Part shown: in pieces, positions 1-5,580 of the stretch
Numbering within the stretch: the first letter of the stretch is position 1
Layout of the letters: the number at the start of each line of letters is the position of its first letter
From: JBCCFW01 sp039029535
Lineage (GTDB): Bacteria > Acidobacteriota > JBCCFW01
Length of the DNA: 7,810 nucleotides
Direction: 5' to 3'
Assembly: GCA_039029535.1 (NCBI GenBank)
Contig: JBCCFW010000258.1
Coordinates: 1-7,810 of the forward strand
The notes under the pieces: generated by a model
What the model was told of the DNA's origin: nothing
The model's input: the letters and a program-made list of their open reading frames with translations, nothing else
The model's database searches: none
Made by a program: the position numbers and the translations under genes

Positions 1-141
1 GCCATCCAGTTTGGAATCATGTCCAATCGTATGTACCTCTACGGGGAACATTTTACAGTAGTGACAGACCACCAGTCATTGGTTTCTCTGTATAACAACA
101 GCAAGAAACAAGGTCCAGCGAGAGTTGAAAGACACAGATTG
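1..141 (+). mobile_element. Ty3/gypsy retrotransposon RNase H fragment (partial, eukaryotic origin)
   Basis: Frame 1 reads through from base 1 and encodes the end of the RNase H domain that follows reverse transcriptase in Ty3/gypsy pol polyproteins. The visible signature is the YLYG...FTVVTDHQSLVSLYN block (roughly bases 34-105), followed by an ARVERHRL-type motif ending near base 141. The Asp of the TDH triplet corresponds to a catalytic metal-binding Asp of this domain. The earlier active-site residues and all upstream pol would lie left of the window. After RHRL one expects a K/R-LQG-type continuation leading to a Y-x-PGK-xN motif, but the reading frame gives unrelated residues, so similarity stops there. 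The region is AT-richer than everything downstream. These elements belong to eukaryotic genomes, so this is probably host or contaminant DNA joined to a bacterial contig. The family call is confident; the cause of the join is inference. Confidence 0.85.
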
Positions 142-200
142 CACTGGGCGAAAAGTGGAATTTCCAGATTTTGTAAAGGCGTGGAAAGACGTAGAAAGTC
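142..200. other. Unexplained low-GC junction segment
   Basis: This stretch (about 45% G+C by hand count) lies between the last recognisable retrotransposon codon and the first ATG of the high-GC gene. It matches neither side clearly. Frame 2 gives a protein-like stretch (KVEFPDFVKAW), but it is too short to identify. It has no strong Shine-Dalgarno; GGAAAG at 183-188 is the nearest purine run to the ATG at 201. The boundary between the two DNA sources should lie in this interval or exactly at base 201. Confidence 0.5.
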
Positions 201-2759
201 ATGGCCTTGCTGCTCCGATCGCTCGGCGGGCTGCTCACCGGGCTGCTCGCCGCTCAGGCGACCACGGCCAGCCCCCAGACCTGGATGCACGGCTTCAACC
301 TTCCGGTCTCGGGTCGTGGAGCCGTCGCCCTTCCCGACGGTGGTCTCGTGCTGGGCTCGCCTCTCACGCGACTCGACGACGGCGGTGACATCCTCTGGTC
401 CAGGAGCCCGTCTTTCGAGAGCAGCAACGCCACCGAGGCCCTGCACGGGACCGATGGAACCCGTCTCCTCCTTCGCTACCGGAGCAACGGCCTCGCCTTC
501 GTCTCGCTCGAAGGAGAGCTCGTCTGGTCCGGCCAGCCTCGGCTCTGGCTCGCGGGCGTTCCGCTCTCCCTCCAGTTCGCGTCGGCGTGCCTGACGACGG
601 ACGGCGGCATCGGCCTGGCCGGTCACGTCTCGAACAGCCGTGCTCCGGAGCTCGGTCGCGACGCCTGGGTCGGCAAGCTCACCGCGACAGGTTCCCCCGC
701 CTGGCACCGCAGTCTCAGGCTCGCTGACGACTCGCTCGTCCGCGACGTCCAGCTCGTCAGCATCGTCGACCGCGAGGACGGTGGGGTGAGCGCATCGGGT
801 CAGTGGACCTGGCCGGCCGGGGGCCTCGTGCAGGCCGGTGGATCGTTCGTCGTCTCCTTCGACGCCGACGGCAACCTCGACTGGTCGGTATCGGTCGGCG
901 AGCCCTACGGTGCCGAGGGCGCCACGTCCACCATGGGCTCGGTGGGCGAGCTCTACCGAACGATGTCCAGCGATCTCACCGTCACCAGCTTCAAGAGCAA
1001 CCAGTTCCCCGATGGCGAGTCCAGCTCGAGCGAGGCCATCATGCTGAACGCCGGTGGCGAGGGCTCGTGGCAGCGTCGCCACGAAGCTCCCATCACGCCG
1101 AGCTCGCCGGCAGTGCTCCGCATCGGGGGCCACCTCCCTCTCGATGAAGGCGGCTTCGCCGTCTTCGGCTGGCACGACGGCATGTTCAACACGGCCCGCC
1201 ACGTGACGAGACTCACCGACGCCGGGACGGAGAGCTGGCGTCTCGACTACGGCCTGGGCTCGTACCCCAGCCTCGTGGTCGACGCTCCCGGACCGGGGTT
1301 CTTCGTCTTGCAACGCCAAGTCGTCGCACGCGTGGACGGTGACGGGCGGTCCCCAGAGGCCGAGGGCAACTCCTGTAGCACTTACGAGCACGTGGTCCTC
1401 GATGGCACCGCCTCGATGACCACGACCGTGCCCCTCCCTCTCTCCCCCGGTCGTGATCCGGGCCTGCTGGTCGTCGACCCCTTCATCTTGACCCTGAGCC
1501 CGTCCTCCTACTTCGGGACGGGATCGGACTGCTACAACTGCCCGTCGCTTCGTCTCGACGACACCGATGACGACCTCGACGGCTTCGGTGCGGCCTGCGA
1601 CAACTGCCCCGACGACTGGAACCAGAATCAGCTCGACTTCGATCGCGACGGCCGAGGCGATGCTTGCGACCTCTGCCTCCGGATCCCCCTGCCGGAGACC
1701 CGGGACAGCGACGGTGACGGCTGGGGGGATCTCTGTGATGCCTGTCCCCACGTGGACGGCTCCAACCGCGATCCGGACCGCGACGGCGTGGGAGACGCCT
1801 GCGACAACTGTCCGTTCCTACCGAACCCGTTGCAACACGACGACGATGGCGATGGCCTCGGGAACGCCTGCGATCCCTGCCCGGACCATCCGGCCGTGCA
1901 AGTCGACGCCGACGAGGACGGAGCAGGCGACGAGTGCGACGTCTGTCCGGAGGTGCCGGATCCTGGACAACTCGATGACGACGGCGACGGCGTCGGCAAC
2001 GCCTGCGACGTCTGCCCCATGGTCGCCGACGACCAGACCGACTCGGACGGGGACGGCTCCGGTGACGCCTGCGACAACTGCCCGGGCTCCAACCCCGGGC
2101 AGGGCGACTGCGACGGCGATGGGATCGGCGAGGCCTGTCAGGCCGGTGATGCCGACGCCGATGGCATCGAGAACGCCGACGACAACTGTCCCTGCCACTC
2201 CAACGACCATCAGCGCGACTGGGATGGTGACGGTCTCGGAGACGACTGCGACCCCTGCCCGACATTCGCGGGACTCGCCGTCGACTCCGACGGGGACGGC
2301 CGTGGCGACGCCTGTGACGGCTGCCCCACCATCAACAACCCCGTGCCTCGAGACTTCGACTCGGACGGCGTCGAGGACGCCTGCGACAACTGTCGCGAGC
2401 TGCCCAACCCCGCGCAGTTGGACGACGACGGCGACTCGGTCGGCAACCTCTGCGATGCGCTATCGCCTCAACCGATCCGGATCGGTCGACGACGCACGGA
2501 TCAGCTCTTCTTGACCTGGCGGGGAGTCCGTGCCGACGCCTACGACGTCTACAGAGGTGAGCTCGCGACGTTGCTGGCGGGCTCCCATGACCACGGCCCC
2601 TTCGGCCACTGCGGCGTGGAGGACGACCACGTCGTGGTGGAGAGCGGCACGAGCTCCTACTACTTCCTGGTCAGCTCTCGCTTCGGACCGCACGAGAGCC
2701 GTCTCGGGCTGGCCTCCACCGGTGATGAACGGCCGCCGAGCGCCACCCCTTGCCCGTGA
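201..2759 (+). CDS. Secreted TSP3-repeat protein with N-terminal beta-propeller-like region
   Basis: This encodes an 852-residue exported protein of unknown function. Residues 1-24 form a hydrophobic signal peptide (LLLRSLGGLLTGLLAAQA, then Thr/Ser). Residues ~28-440 contain recurring strands of the form [FV]-x-[KR]-L-[TD]-x-x-G-x-x-x-W, for example near residues 50-62, 160-175, 215-230 and 335-348. This is the pattern of beta-propeller or PQQ-like blades. Residues 453-752 are about 14 thrombospondin type 3 calcium-binding repeats of the form DxDGDGxGDxCDNCP. Residues ~757-852 form a FnIII-like module (LTWRGVRADAYDVYRG, later YYFLV) ending in ERPPSATPCP, a Cys-Pro tail I have seen on secreted proteins of several environmental phyla. 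The likely location is the outer surface or medium, with a rigid calcium-loaded stalk. The ATG at 201 fits the signal peptide, but low-GC foreign-looking sequence directly precedes it, so the native start and promoter may be missing. A hairpin follows the gene. Confidence 0.9.
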   Translation: MALLLRSLGGLLTGLLAAQATTASPQTWMHGFNLPVSGRGAVALPDGGLVLGSPLTRLDDGGDILWSRSPSFESSNATEALHGTDGTRLLLRYRSNGLAFVSLEGELVWSGQPRLWLAGVPLSLQFASACLTTDGGIGLAGHVSNSRAPELGRDAWVGKLTATGSPAWHRSLRLADDSLVRDVQLVSIVDREDGGVSASGQWTWPAGGLVQAGGSFVVSFDADGNLDWSVSVGEPYGAEGATSTMGSVGELYRTMSSDLTVTSFKSNQFPDGESSSSEAIMLNAGGEGSWQRRHEAPITPSSPAVLRIGGHLPLDEGGFAVFGWHDGMFNTARHVTRLTDAGTESWRLDYGLGSYPSLVVDAPGPGFFVLQRQVVARVDGDGRSPEAEGNSCSTYEHVVLDGTASMTTTVPLPLSPGRDPGLLVVDPFILTLSPSSYFGTGSDCYNCPSLRLDDTDDDLDGFGAACDNCPDDWNQNQLDFDRDGRGDACDLCLRIPLPETRDSDGDGWGDLCDACPHVDGSNRDPDRDGVGDACDNCPFLPNPLQHDDDGDGLGNACDPCPDHPAVQVDADEDGAGDECDVCPEVPDPGQLDDDGDGVGNACDVCPMVADDQTDSDGDGSGDACDNCPGSNPGQGDCDGDGIGEACQAGDADADGIENADDNCPCHSNDHQRDWDGDGLGDDCDPCPTFAGLAVDSDGDGRGDACDGCPTINNPVPRDFDSDGVEDACDNCRELPNPAQLDDDGDSVGNLCDALSPQPIRIGRRRTDQLFLTWRGVRADAYDVYRGELATLLAGSHDHGPFGHCGVEDDHVVVESGTSSYYFLVSSRFGPHESRLGLASTGDERPPSATPCP
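1557..2456 (+). repeat. Tandem thrombospondin type 3 repeats (about 14 units)
   Basis: These bases encode residues 453-752 of the secreted protein. Units run about 17-26 residues, each centred on a DxDxDG calcium loop followed by [GE]-[DNA]-x-C-D-x-C-P. At DNA level the phrase GACGCCTGCGACAACTG recurs near 1794, 2065 and 2374, with near-copies elsewhere. Two units deviate. The unit starting at residue 636 (DCDGDG...EACQAG) carries an extra Cys in the calcium loop and lacks the CP tail. The next one (DADADGIENADDNCP) has Ala where the first Cys is expected. Such repeats bind many Ca2+ ions and are disulfide-linked in known TSP3 proteins. The repeats are in frame throughout, with no sign of breakage. 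Confidence 0.95.
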
Positions 2760-2889
2760 CGACGCGCCCGCTCCCGTCGCCCCCTCGGGCGAAGGGCCTG
2801 GCTCGGGCTACGCGTCCTTCGGTCGACCACGACTGGCTCCAAGACGGACCGCCGGTGCGAACACCGGCGGCCCGAAGACCGAGTCAGTC
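2760..2889. other. Convergent intergenic spacer
   Basis: This 130-bp gap lies between the stop of the TSP3 protein (+) and the stop of the small secreted protein (-). It contains the hairpin at 2849-2870 and nothing else I can assign. Plus-strand frames cross it but lack a ribosome binding site and have no recognisable product. Confidence 0.6.
2849..2870. terminator. Hairpin between convergent genes, probable bidirectional terminator
   Basis: A perfect 9-bp stem (CCGCCGGTG pairing with CACCGGCGG) encloses a CGAA tetraloop. It lies 90 bases past the stop of the + gene and 20 bases past the stop of the - gene. No T-run follows on either strand, so it is not a classic intrinsic terminator. It could act with a termination factor or as an mRNA 3' end stabiliser. 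The convergent position supports termination of both transcripts. Confidence 0.6.
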
Positions 2890-3231
2890 TCAGTCGGCCG
2901 GTGGAGACGGCTGCTCCCCGACGACCGGGTCATCGGGGAACCAGACGATGGAGCTCACCGCCATGACGGGACCGGCGAAGGTGAAGTTGCTCACCTCGAC
3001 GCTCCCGAGCAGCCAGGTCCCCGTCCGGCTCTGGGACGCGACGGCCCCCGACGCGAGCGTGACGGTGACGGTCTGAACGTAGGCTCCTGGCGATCCGCTC
3101 ACGAGCTCGGAGCTCACCACGACCGTCGAAGACGGTGCCTGGTGATCGACCTCGTGAGAGAACGTTGCAGCGGCCACGGGAAGGGCCGGCAGGAGTAACG
3201 CGAGTGCGATGACGCGCGTGAGTGTCAGCAT
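2890..3231 (-). CDS. Small secreted protein of unknown function
   Basis: This encodes a 113-residue exported protein I do not recognise. A typical signal peptide occupies residues 1-22 (MLTLTRV, a Leu/Ala core, then PVAAA), with cleavage likely around residues 20-22. The mature part is rich in Val, Ser and Thr with alternating hydrophobic residues (STVVVSS, YVQTVTVTLASG, GTWLLGSVEVSNFTF). This suggests a small beta-sandwich domain. It ends in an acidic, Pro-rich tail and has no Cys, so no disulfides. The frame continues upstream to an ATG at 3327, but the start at 3231 is preferred because the signal peptide begins there and a GGAG Shine-Dalgarno lies 5 bases before it. Third codon positions are strongly G/C. 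It may be co-transcribed from the membrane protein gene 178 bp upstream, or have its own promoter. The hairpin at 3252-3270 lies in its leader. Confidence 0.8.
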   Translation of the reverse strand: MLTLTRVIALALLLPALPVAAATFSHEVDHQAPSSTVVVSSELVSGSPGAYVQTVTVTLASGAVASQSRTGTWLLGSVEVSNFTFAGPVMAVSSIVWFPDDPVVGEQPSPPAD

Positions 3232-3251
3232 GTCGACTCCGGTGGTTCGCC

Positions 3252-3270
3252 TCCGGGCGACATGCCCGGA
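3252..3270 (-). promoter_or_regulatory. Leader hairpin upstream of the small secreted protein gene
   Basis: A perfect 7-bp inverted repeat (TCCGGGC and GCCCGGA around a 5-base loop) lies 21 bases upstream of the ATG at 3231 and about 10 bases from its Shine-Dalgarno. It could terminate the transcript of the upstream gene, shape the leader RNA, or serve as an operator. With only 7 bp in GC-rich DNA, chance is also possible. The rest of the 178-bp spacer (3232-3409) shows only a 10-bp palindrome AGACCGGTCT at 3336-3345. Confidence 0.35.
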
Positions 3271-3409
3271 CGCGAAGCGCAGCCGTCCGAGAGCCTGCGC
3301 GACCGCGGGCCGGACGCACTGCACCATGACCCCGAAGACCGGTCTCCCCGACGCACCTGACAGGCCGCGACCCGTCCCCGGATCGCTGCCGTCGACGTGT
3401 CGGGCTCGC

Positions 3410-3823
3410 CTACGCGTCCTTCTTCAGGACCAGCCGCGCCGCGAGCCAGGCCACCGGGACCGGCAGCAGCACGTCGACGACGCCGAACCAGATCGGCCCG
3501 GGGAACATGAACAGCGCCATCACGCAGCCGGCGAGGGTGAGCACTCCGATGATCAGGCCGACCACGACCGACCGTCGCCCGGAGACCAGCGTGCCGACGA
3601 GCGAGCCGACGAAGGCCTGACCCGAGTGCGCGAGCCAGACGACGACGAAGCCGAGGAAGGGCAAGGAGGCCATGAAGGCCTTGGTGGCCGCCTCGTCCTG
3701 CCAGTCGACGCCGCCCTCCGGGGCGTGCAGCATGGTGTTGAGGGTCACCAGCGCCATGTTCACGGCCATCCCGACCGCGAGACCCACGACGACCCCGAGA
3801 GCTCCGAGCAAGTACTTCTTCAT
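3410..3823 (-). CDS. Four-helix inner-membrane protein of unknown function
   Basis: This encodes a 137-residue integral membrane protein. Four hydrophobic segments are visible at about residues 5-28, 54-80, 86-107 and 110-133. They follow a MKK start, which suggests the N-terminus is inside. Features resembling a widespread uncharacterised small membrane family are a first helix with VNMALV, a loop containing APEGGVDWQDE, a second helix with LP-x-LGF...LAHSGQAFVGSLVG, and a last helix opening PIWFGVVDVLLP. That family likeness is from memory and carries no established function. The frame extends upstream to 4048, but that extension is Arg-rich and lies over the divergent gene, so it is a shadow. 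The ATG at 3823 has an AGGA about 7 bases upstream. The gene is divergent from the Imm22 gene, with an 86-bp shared spacer. Confidence 0.85.
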   Translation of the reverse strand: MKKYLLGALGVVVGLAVGMAVNMALVTLNTMLHAPEGGVDWQDEAATKAFMASLPFLGFVVVWLAHSGQAFVGSLVGTLVSGRRSVVVGLIIGVLTLAGCVMALFMFPGPIWFGVVDVLLPVPVAWLAARLVLKKDA

Positions 3824-3859
3824 GAGGCATCCTACCTCGACGGTTCCGCGCTCCCGGCA

Positions 3860-3877
3860 TCGACTCGATCGGGTCGA
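3860..3877. promoter_or_regulatory. 18-bp near-palindrome in the divergent spacer, candidate operator
   Basis: TCGACTCGATCGGGTCGA is symmetric in 8 of 9 base pairs; only T3865/G3872 breaks it. It is near the middle of the 86-bp region between the divergent starts at 3823 (-) and 3910 (+), where a regulator could control both genes. No clear -35/-10 pair is visible around it. The assignment rests on symmetry and position only. Confidence 0.35.
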
Positions 3878-3909
3878 AGAGAGGGGCCGCCGAGGAGAGG
3901 TGACGCAAC

Positions 3910-4296
3910 GTGAGTGAGCACGACCGGACCGTCGACGTCTGGGTCGGGCGCTTCGGCTCTCGGCAGGCGTTCGACCAGTACTTCGACGAACAGCACGAGG
4001 ACGACGACGCCCCGCTCTCCCCCTTCGCGCACGGGCAGGGGCAGGCACGCTACGACCACGACTTCGTCGAGCGCAGCTTCCGCGGACCGACCCGCGACTT
4101 CGACCGACTCATCGATCGACATTCCCACGCCGAATCCTTCGAGGAGGCCGCCTCACGCGTCTTCGTCGACGGCGGTCTCGGCGAGCGGGACTCGGTGGTG
4201 CTCGCCTTCGACGGCCAGGTGGAGTCACCGCGGTCGGTGACGCTCGAAGACGCCGAGCTCACCTACCTCGGTCGGTTCGTCTACCGGCTGGACTGA
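3910..4296 (+). CDS. Imm22 family immunity protein (stand-alone)
   Basis: This encodes a 128-residue acidic cytosolic protein resembling immunity protein 22 of polymorphic toxin systems. Family-type features in order are VWVGRF with later F21 and Y24 (residues 10-24), an acidic stretch then LSPF (36-39), YDHDFVE (48-54), HSHAESF (71-77), VVLAFDG (96-102) and a closing TYLGRFVYRL (119-127). Proteins of this type are thought to neutralise a cognate nuclease or other toxin. The start is GTG with AGGAGAGG at 3893-3900, nine bases upstream. No toxin, secretion component or second immunity gene is visible nearby, which fits an orphan immunity gene or one of a dispersed set. It is divergent from a membrane protein gene, and 118 bp separate it from the operon downstream. 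The family call is from remembered motif pattern, not a search. DUF-type proteins with a similar fold are the alternative. Confidence 0.72.
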   Translation: MSEHDRTVDVWVGRFGSRQAFDQYFDEQHEDDDAPLSPFAHGQGQARYDHDFVERSFRGPTRDFDRLIDRHSHAESFEEAASRVFVDGGLGERDSVVLAFDGQVESPRSVTLEDAELTYLGRFVYRLD

Positions 4297-4379
4297 CCCA
4301 CGCACGCCTGCGGTCCCCGCGCGTGATCCAGGCCGTCTGGTCAAGCCGGAGCCGGCCGCCCATGCTTGCCGTCATCCAC

Positions 4380-4399
4380 CTCGCCGCGGGAACGGCGAG
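4380..4399 (+). promoter_or_regulatory. Hairpin abutting the ribosome binding site of the SDR gene
   Basis: A perfect 7-bp stem (CTCGCCG and CGGCGAG) with a CGGGAA loop ends two bases before the strong Shine-Dalgarno AGGAGG (4401-4406), which is 8 bases from the ATG at 4415. The hairpin leaves the ribosome site single-stranded but directly adjacent, so it could affect initiation or mRNA stability for the whole operon. It could also end transcription from the upstream gene. The rest of the 118-bp spacer (4297-4414) shows no convincing promoter. Confidence 0.4.
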
Positions 4400-4414
4400 C
4401 AGGAGGCTCAGGAC

Positions 4415-5152
4415 ATGCTCTCAGGTTCGACGTTCGTGGTCATCGGTGCGGCGGGAGGGATCGGCGGTCAGGTCGCTCGACGGCTCGCCGACGGCGGTGC
4501 CCGGCTCGTGCTCACGAGCCGTTCCGAAGAGCGTTGCGCGGCCCTGCGCTCCGAGCACGACGGGACCGCCGTCCAGCTCGACGCCGCCGACTTCGACGCC
4601 ACCCTCGCCTGCCTCGAATCGGCCGGAACCGAGGACGCCCCACTGCGCGGCGTCGTCAACTGTGCCGGCTCGCTGCTCTTGCGACCCGCGCATCTCACCA
4701 GCGCCGCGCAGTTCGACGAGGTCCTCCGAGCGAGCCTCACCACCGCGTTCTCGGTCGTGCGGGCCGCAGCCCGAATCATGAAGAAGGGTGGCTCGGTCGT
4801 GCTGGTGTCCTCGGCCGCAGCCGACATCGGGCTCACCAACCACGAGGCGATCGCAGCAGCGAAGGCCGGTGTCGCCGGGCTCACGCGCGCAGCAGCAGCC
4901 TCCCACGCCGCGAAGGGCCTGCGCGTCAATGCCGTCGCACCGGGTCTCACGCGCACGCCGCTGACCGAGCGCATCACGTCCTCGGCAACGGGGCTCGCCG
5001 CGTCCGAGGCGATGCACGCGCTGGGACGCATCGGCGAGCCCGACGATGTTGCGAGCGCCATCGCCTGGCTGCTCGGCCCGGACGCGTCGTGGGTGACCGG
5101 GCAGGTTCTCGGTGTCGACGGCGGGCTCGCCCGCGTTCGGACCTCGACCTGA
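4415..5152 (+). CDS. Short-chain dehydrogenase/reductase with non-canonical active site
   Basis: This is a 245-residue Rossmann-fold protein of normal classical-SDR length, presumably NAD(P)-binding and cytosolic. It shows the glycine-rich turn GAAGGIG (11-17), NCAG (82-85, usually NNAG), the VLVSS strand (129-133), RVNAVAPGLTRTPLT (170-184) and the C-terminal WVTGQVLGVDGG (226-237). S35-R36 after the second strand, with no acidic residue, suggests NADP(H) preference. In the catalytic tetrad, Ser133 and Lys150 are present, but the Tyr position (146, four before Lys) is Ile and the usual Asn (in the VN-L-x-G motif) is Ser107. I recall other SDRs with a similar NHEAIAAAK segment, so this is probably a lineage feature, not a local mutation. 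The reaction is unknown, and it may bind cofactor without classic dehydrogenase chemistry. It is the first gene of an overlapping operon, with a strong AGGAGG at 4401-4406. Confidence 0.88.
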   Translation: MLSGSTFVVIGAAGGIGGQVARRLADGGARLVLTSRSEERCAALRSEHDGTAVQLDAADFDATLACLESAGTEDAPLRGVVNCAGSLLLRPAHLTSAAQFDEVLRASLTTAFSVVRAAARIMKKGGSVVLVSSAAADIGLTNHEAIAAAKAGVAGLTRAAAASHAAKGLRVNAVAPGLTRTPLTERITSSATGLAASEAMHALGRIGEPDDVASAIAWLLGPDASWVTGQVLGVDGGLARVRTST

Positions 5153-5580
5153 TGACCGCCGCGTCCTGGCTCGAACCCGTCCTGACCGCCCACCTCGCGA
5201 CGACGCTGGCGGCCTGCGGGCTCATCTGGTTCGTGCAGGTCGTCCACTACCCCCTCTTCGCCAAGGTTCCTGTCGACGGCTTCGCGGCCTTCCATGCACG
5301 GCACGTCCAGCGCACGGGCTGGATCGTCATTCCCCTCATGCTCCTCGAGGCCGGTGCCGCCCTCGGCCTGCTCTGGCTCGATGATCGCGTCCTGCTCACT
5401 CGGGTCGGCTTCGCCTTGCTCGCGGTGGCCTGGCTCTCGACCGCCTTGCTCCAGGTTCCTTGCCACGAGCGACTGCGACAGGGCTTCGACGCTAGCGTCG
5501 TTCAGCGGCTCGTCGGCACCAACTGGATCCGCACCGTCGCCTGGACCGCTCGGGGCGGCGTCGCACTGGCACTGACGTGA
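5152..5580 (+). CDS. Four-helix membrane protein, conserved HYPLF / PCH / NWIRT motifs
   Basis: This encodes a 142-residue integral membrane protein I cannot name. Predicted helices are at about residues 10-32, 56-76, 80-101 and 126-141. Polar or reactive residues near the membrane surface look conserved in character: VVHYPLF (30-36), FHARHV (47-52), a Glu inside helix 2 (E66), QVPCHERL (101-108) and a tract with LVGTNWIRTVAWTAR (120-134). His, Cys, Asn and Trp at such positions hint at cofactor, metal or lipid binding, but no function can be claimed. The ATG overlaps the SDR stop by one base (TGATG) and no separate Shine-Dalgarno is visible, so translation is likely coupled. Its own stop overlaps the GTG of the renalase gene by four bases. 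This tight packing suggests it works with its neighbours, perhaps as a membrane partner of the redox enzymes. Confidence 0.85.
   Translation: MTAASWLEPVLTAHLATTLAACGLIWFVQVVHYPLFAKVPVDGFAAFHARHVQRTGWIVIPLMLLEAGAALGLLWLDDRVLLTRVGFALLAVAWLSTALLQVPCHERLRQGFDASVVQRLVGTNWIRTVAWTARGGVALALT

Noticed and set aside
125..388. 87-aa plus-strand frame spanning the join
   Set aside because: The N-terminal part looks protein-like, but it runs into the wrong frame of the secreted protein gene after 201 and becomes Arg/Ala-rich.
39..1751. 570-aa open frame on the minus strand
   Set aside because: It runs antisense to the TSP3 protein gene and across the foreign join. Its content is Gly/Ala/Arg/Glu-rich low-complexity with no motif or ribosome site. 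It is a by-product of high-GC codon use.
1483..2514. Long open frames on both strands over the TSP3 repeats (1483-2265 minus, 1567-2514 plus)
   Set aside because: They repeat the DNA periodicity of the TSP3 block in other frames and give Arg- or Thr/Ala-rich strings without domains.
2530..3198. 222-aa plus-strand frame after the TSP3 gene
   Set aside because: It overlaps the end of the TSP3 gene in another frame and lies opposite the small secreted protein. It has no ribosome site and its composition is Arg/Pro-rich.
3232..3327. Longer start (ATG at 3327) for the small secreted protein
   Set aside because: It would bury the signal peptide behind 32 Arg-rich residues, and the ATG lacks a good Shine-Dalgarno. 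The ATG at 3231 has GGAG at proper spacing.
2808..3422. 13-bp direct repeat CTACGCGTCCTTC at 2808-2820 and 3410-3422
   Set aside because: The second copy is just the end of the membrane protein gene. There are only two copies of modest length with no flanking similarity beyond a few bases, so this is compatible with chance and not an attachment site.
3209..3913. 234-aa plus-strand and 227-aa minus-strand frames over the membrane gene
   Set aside because: Both are charged, low-complexity shadows. The 3410-3823 frame gives a convincing four-helix protein with a MKK start and Shine-Dalgarno.
4468..5466. 332-aa minus-strand frame opposite the SDR operon
   Set aside because: It is antisense to two well-supported genes with overlapping junctions, and it has no recognisable motif.
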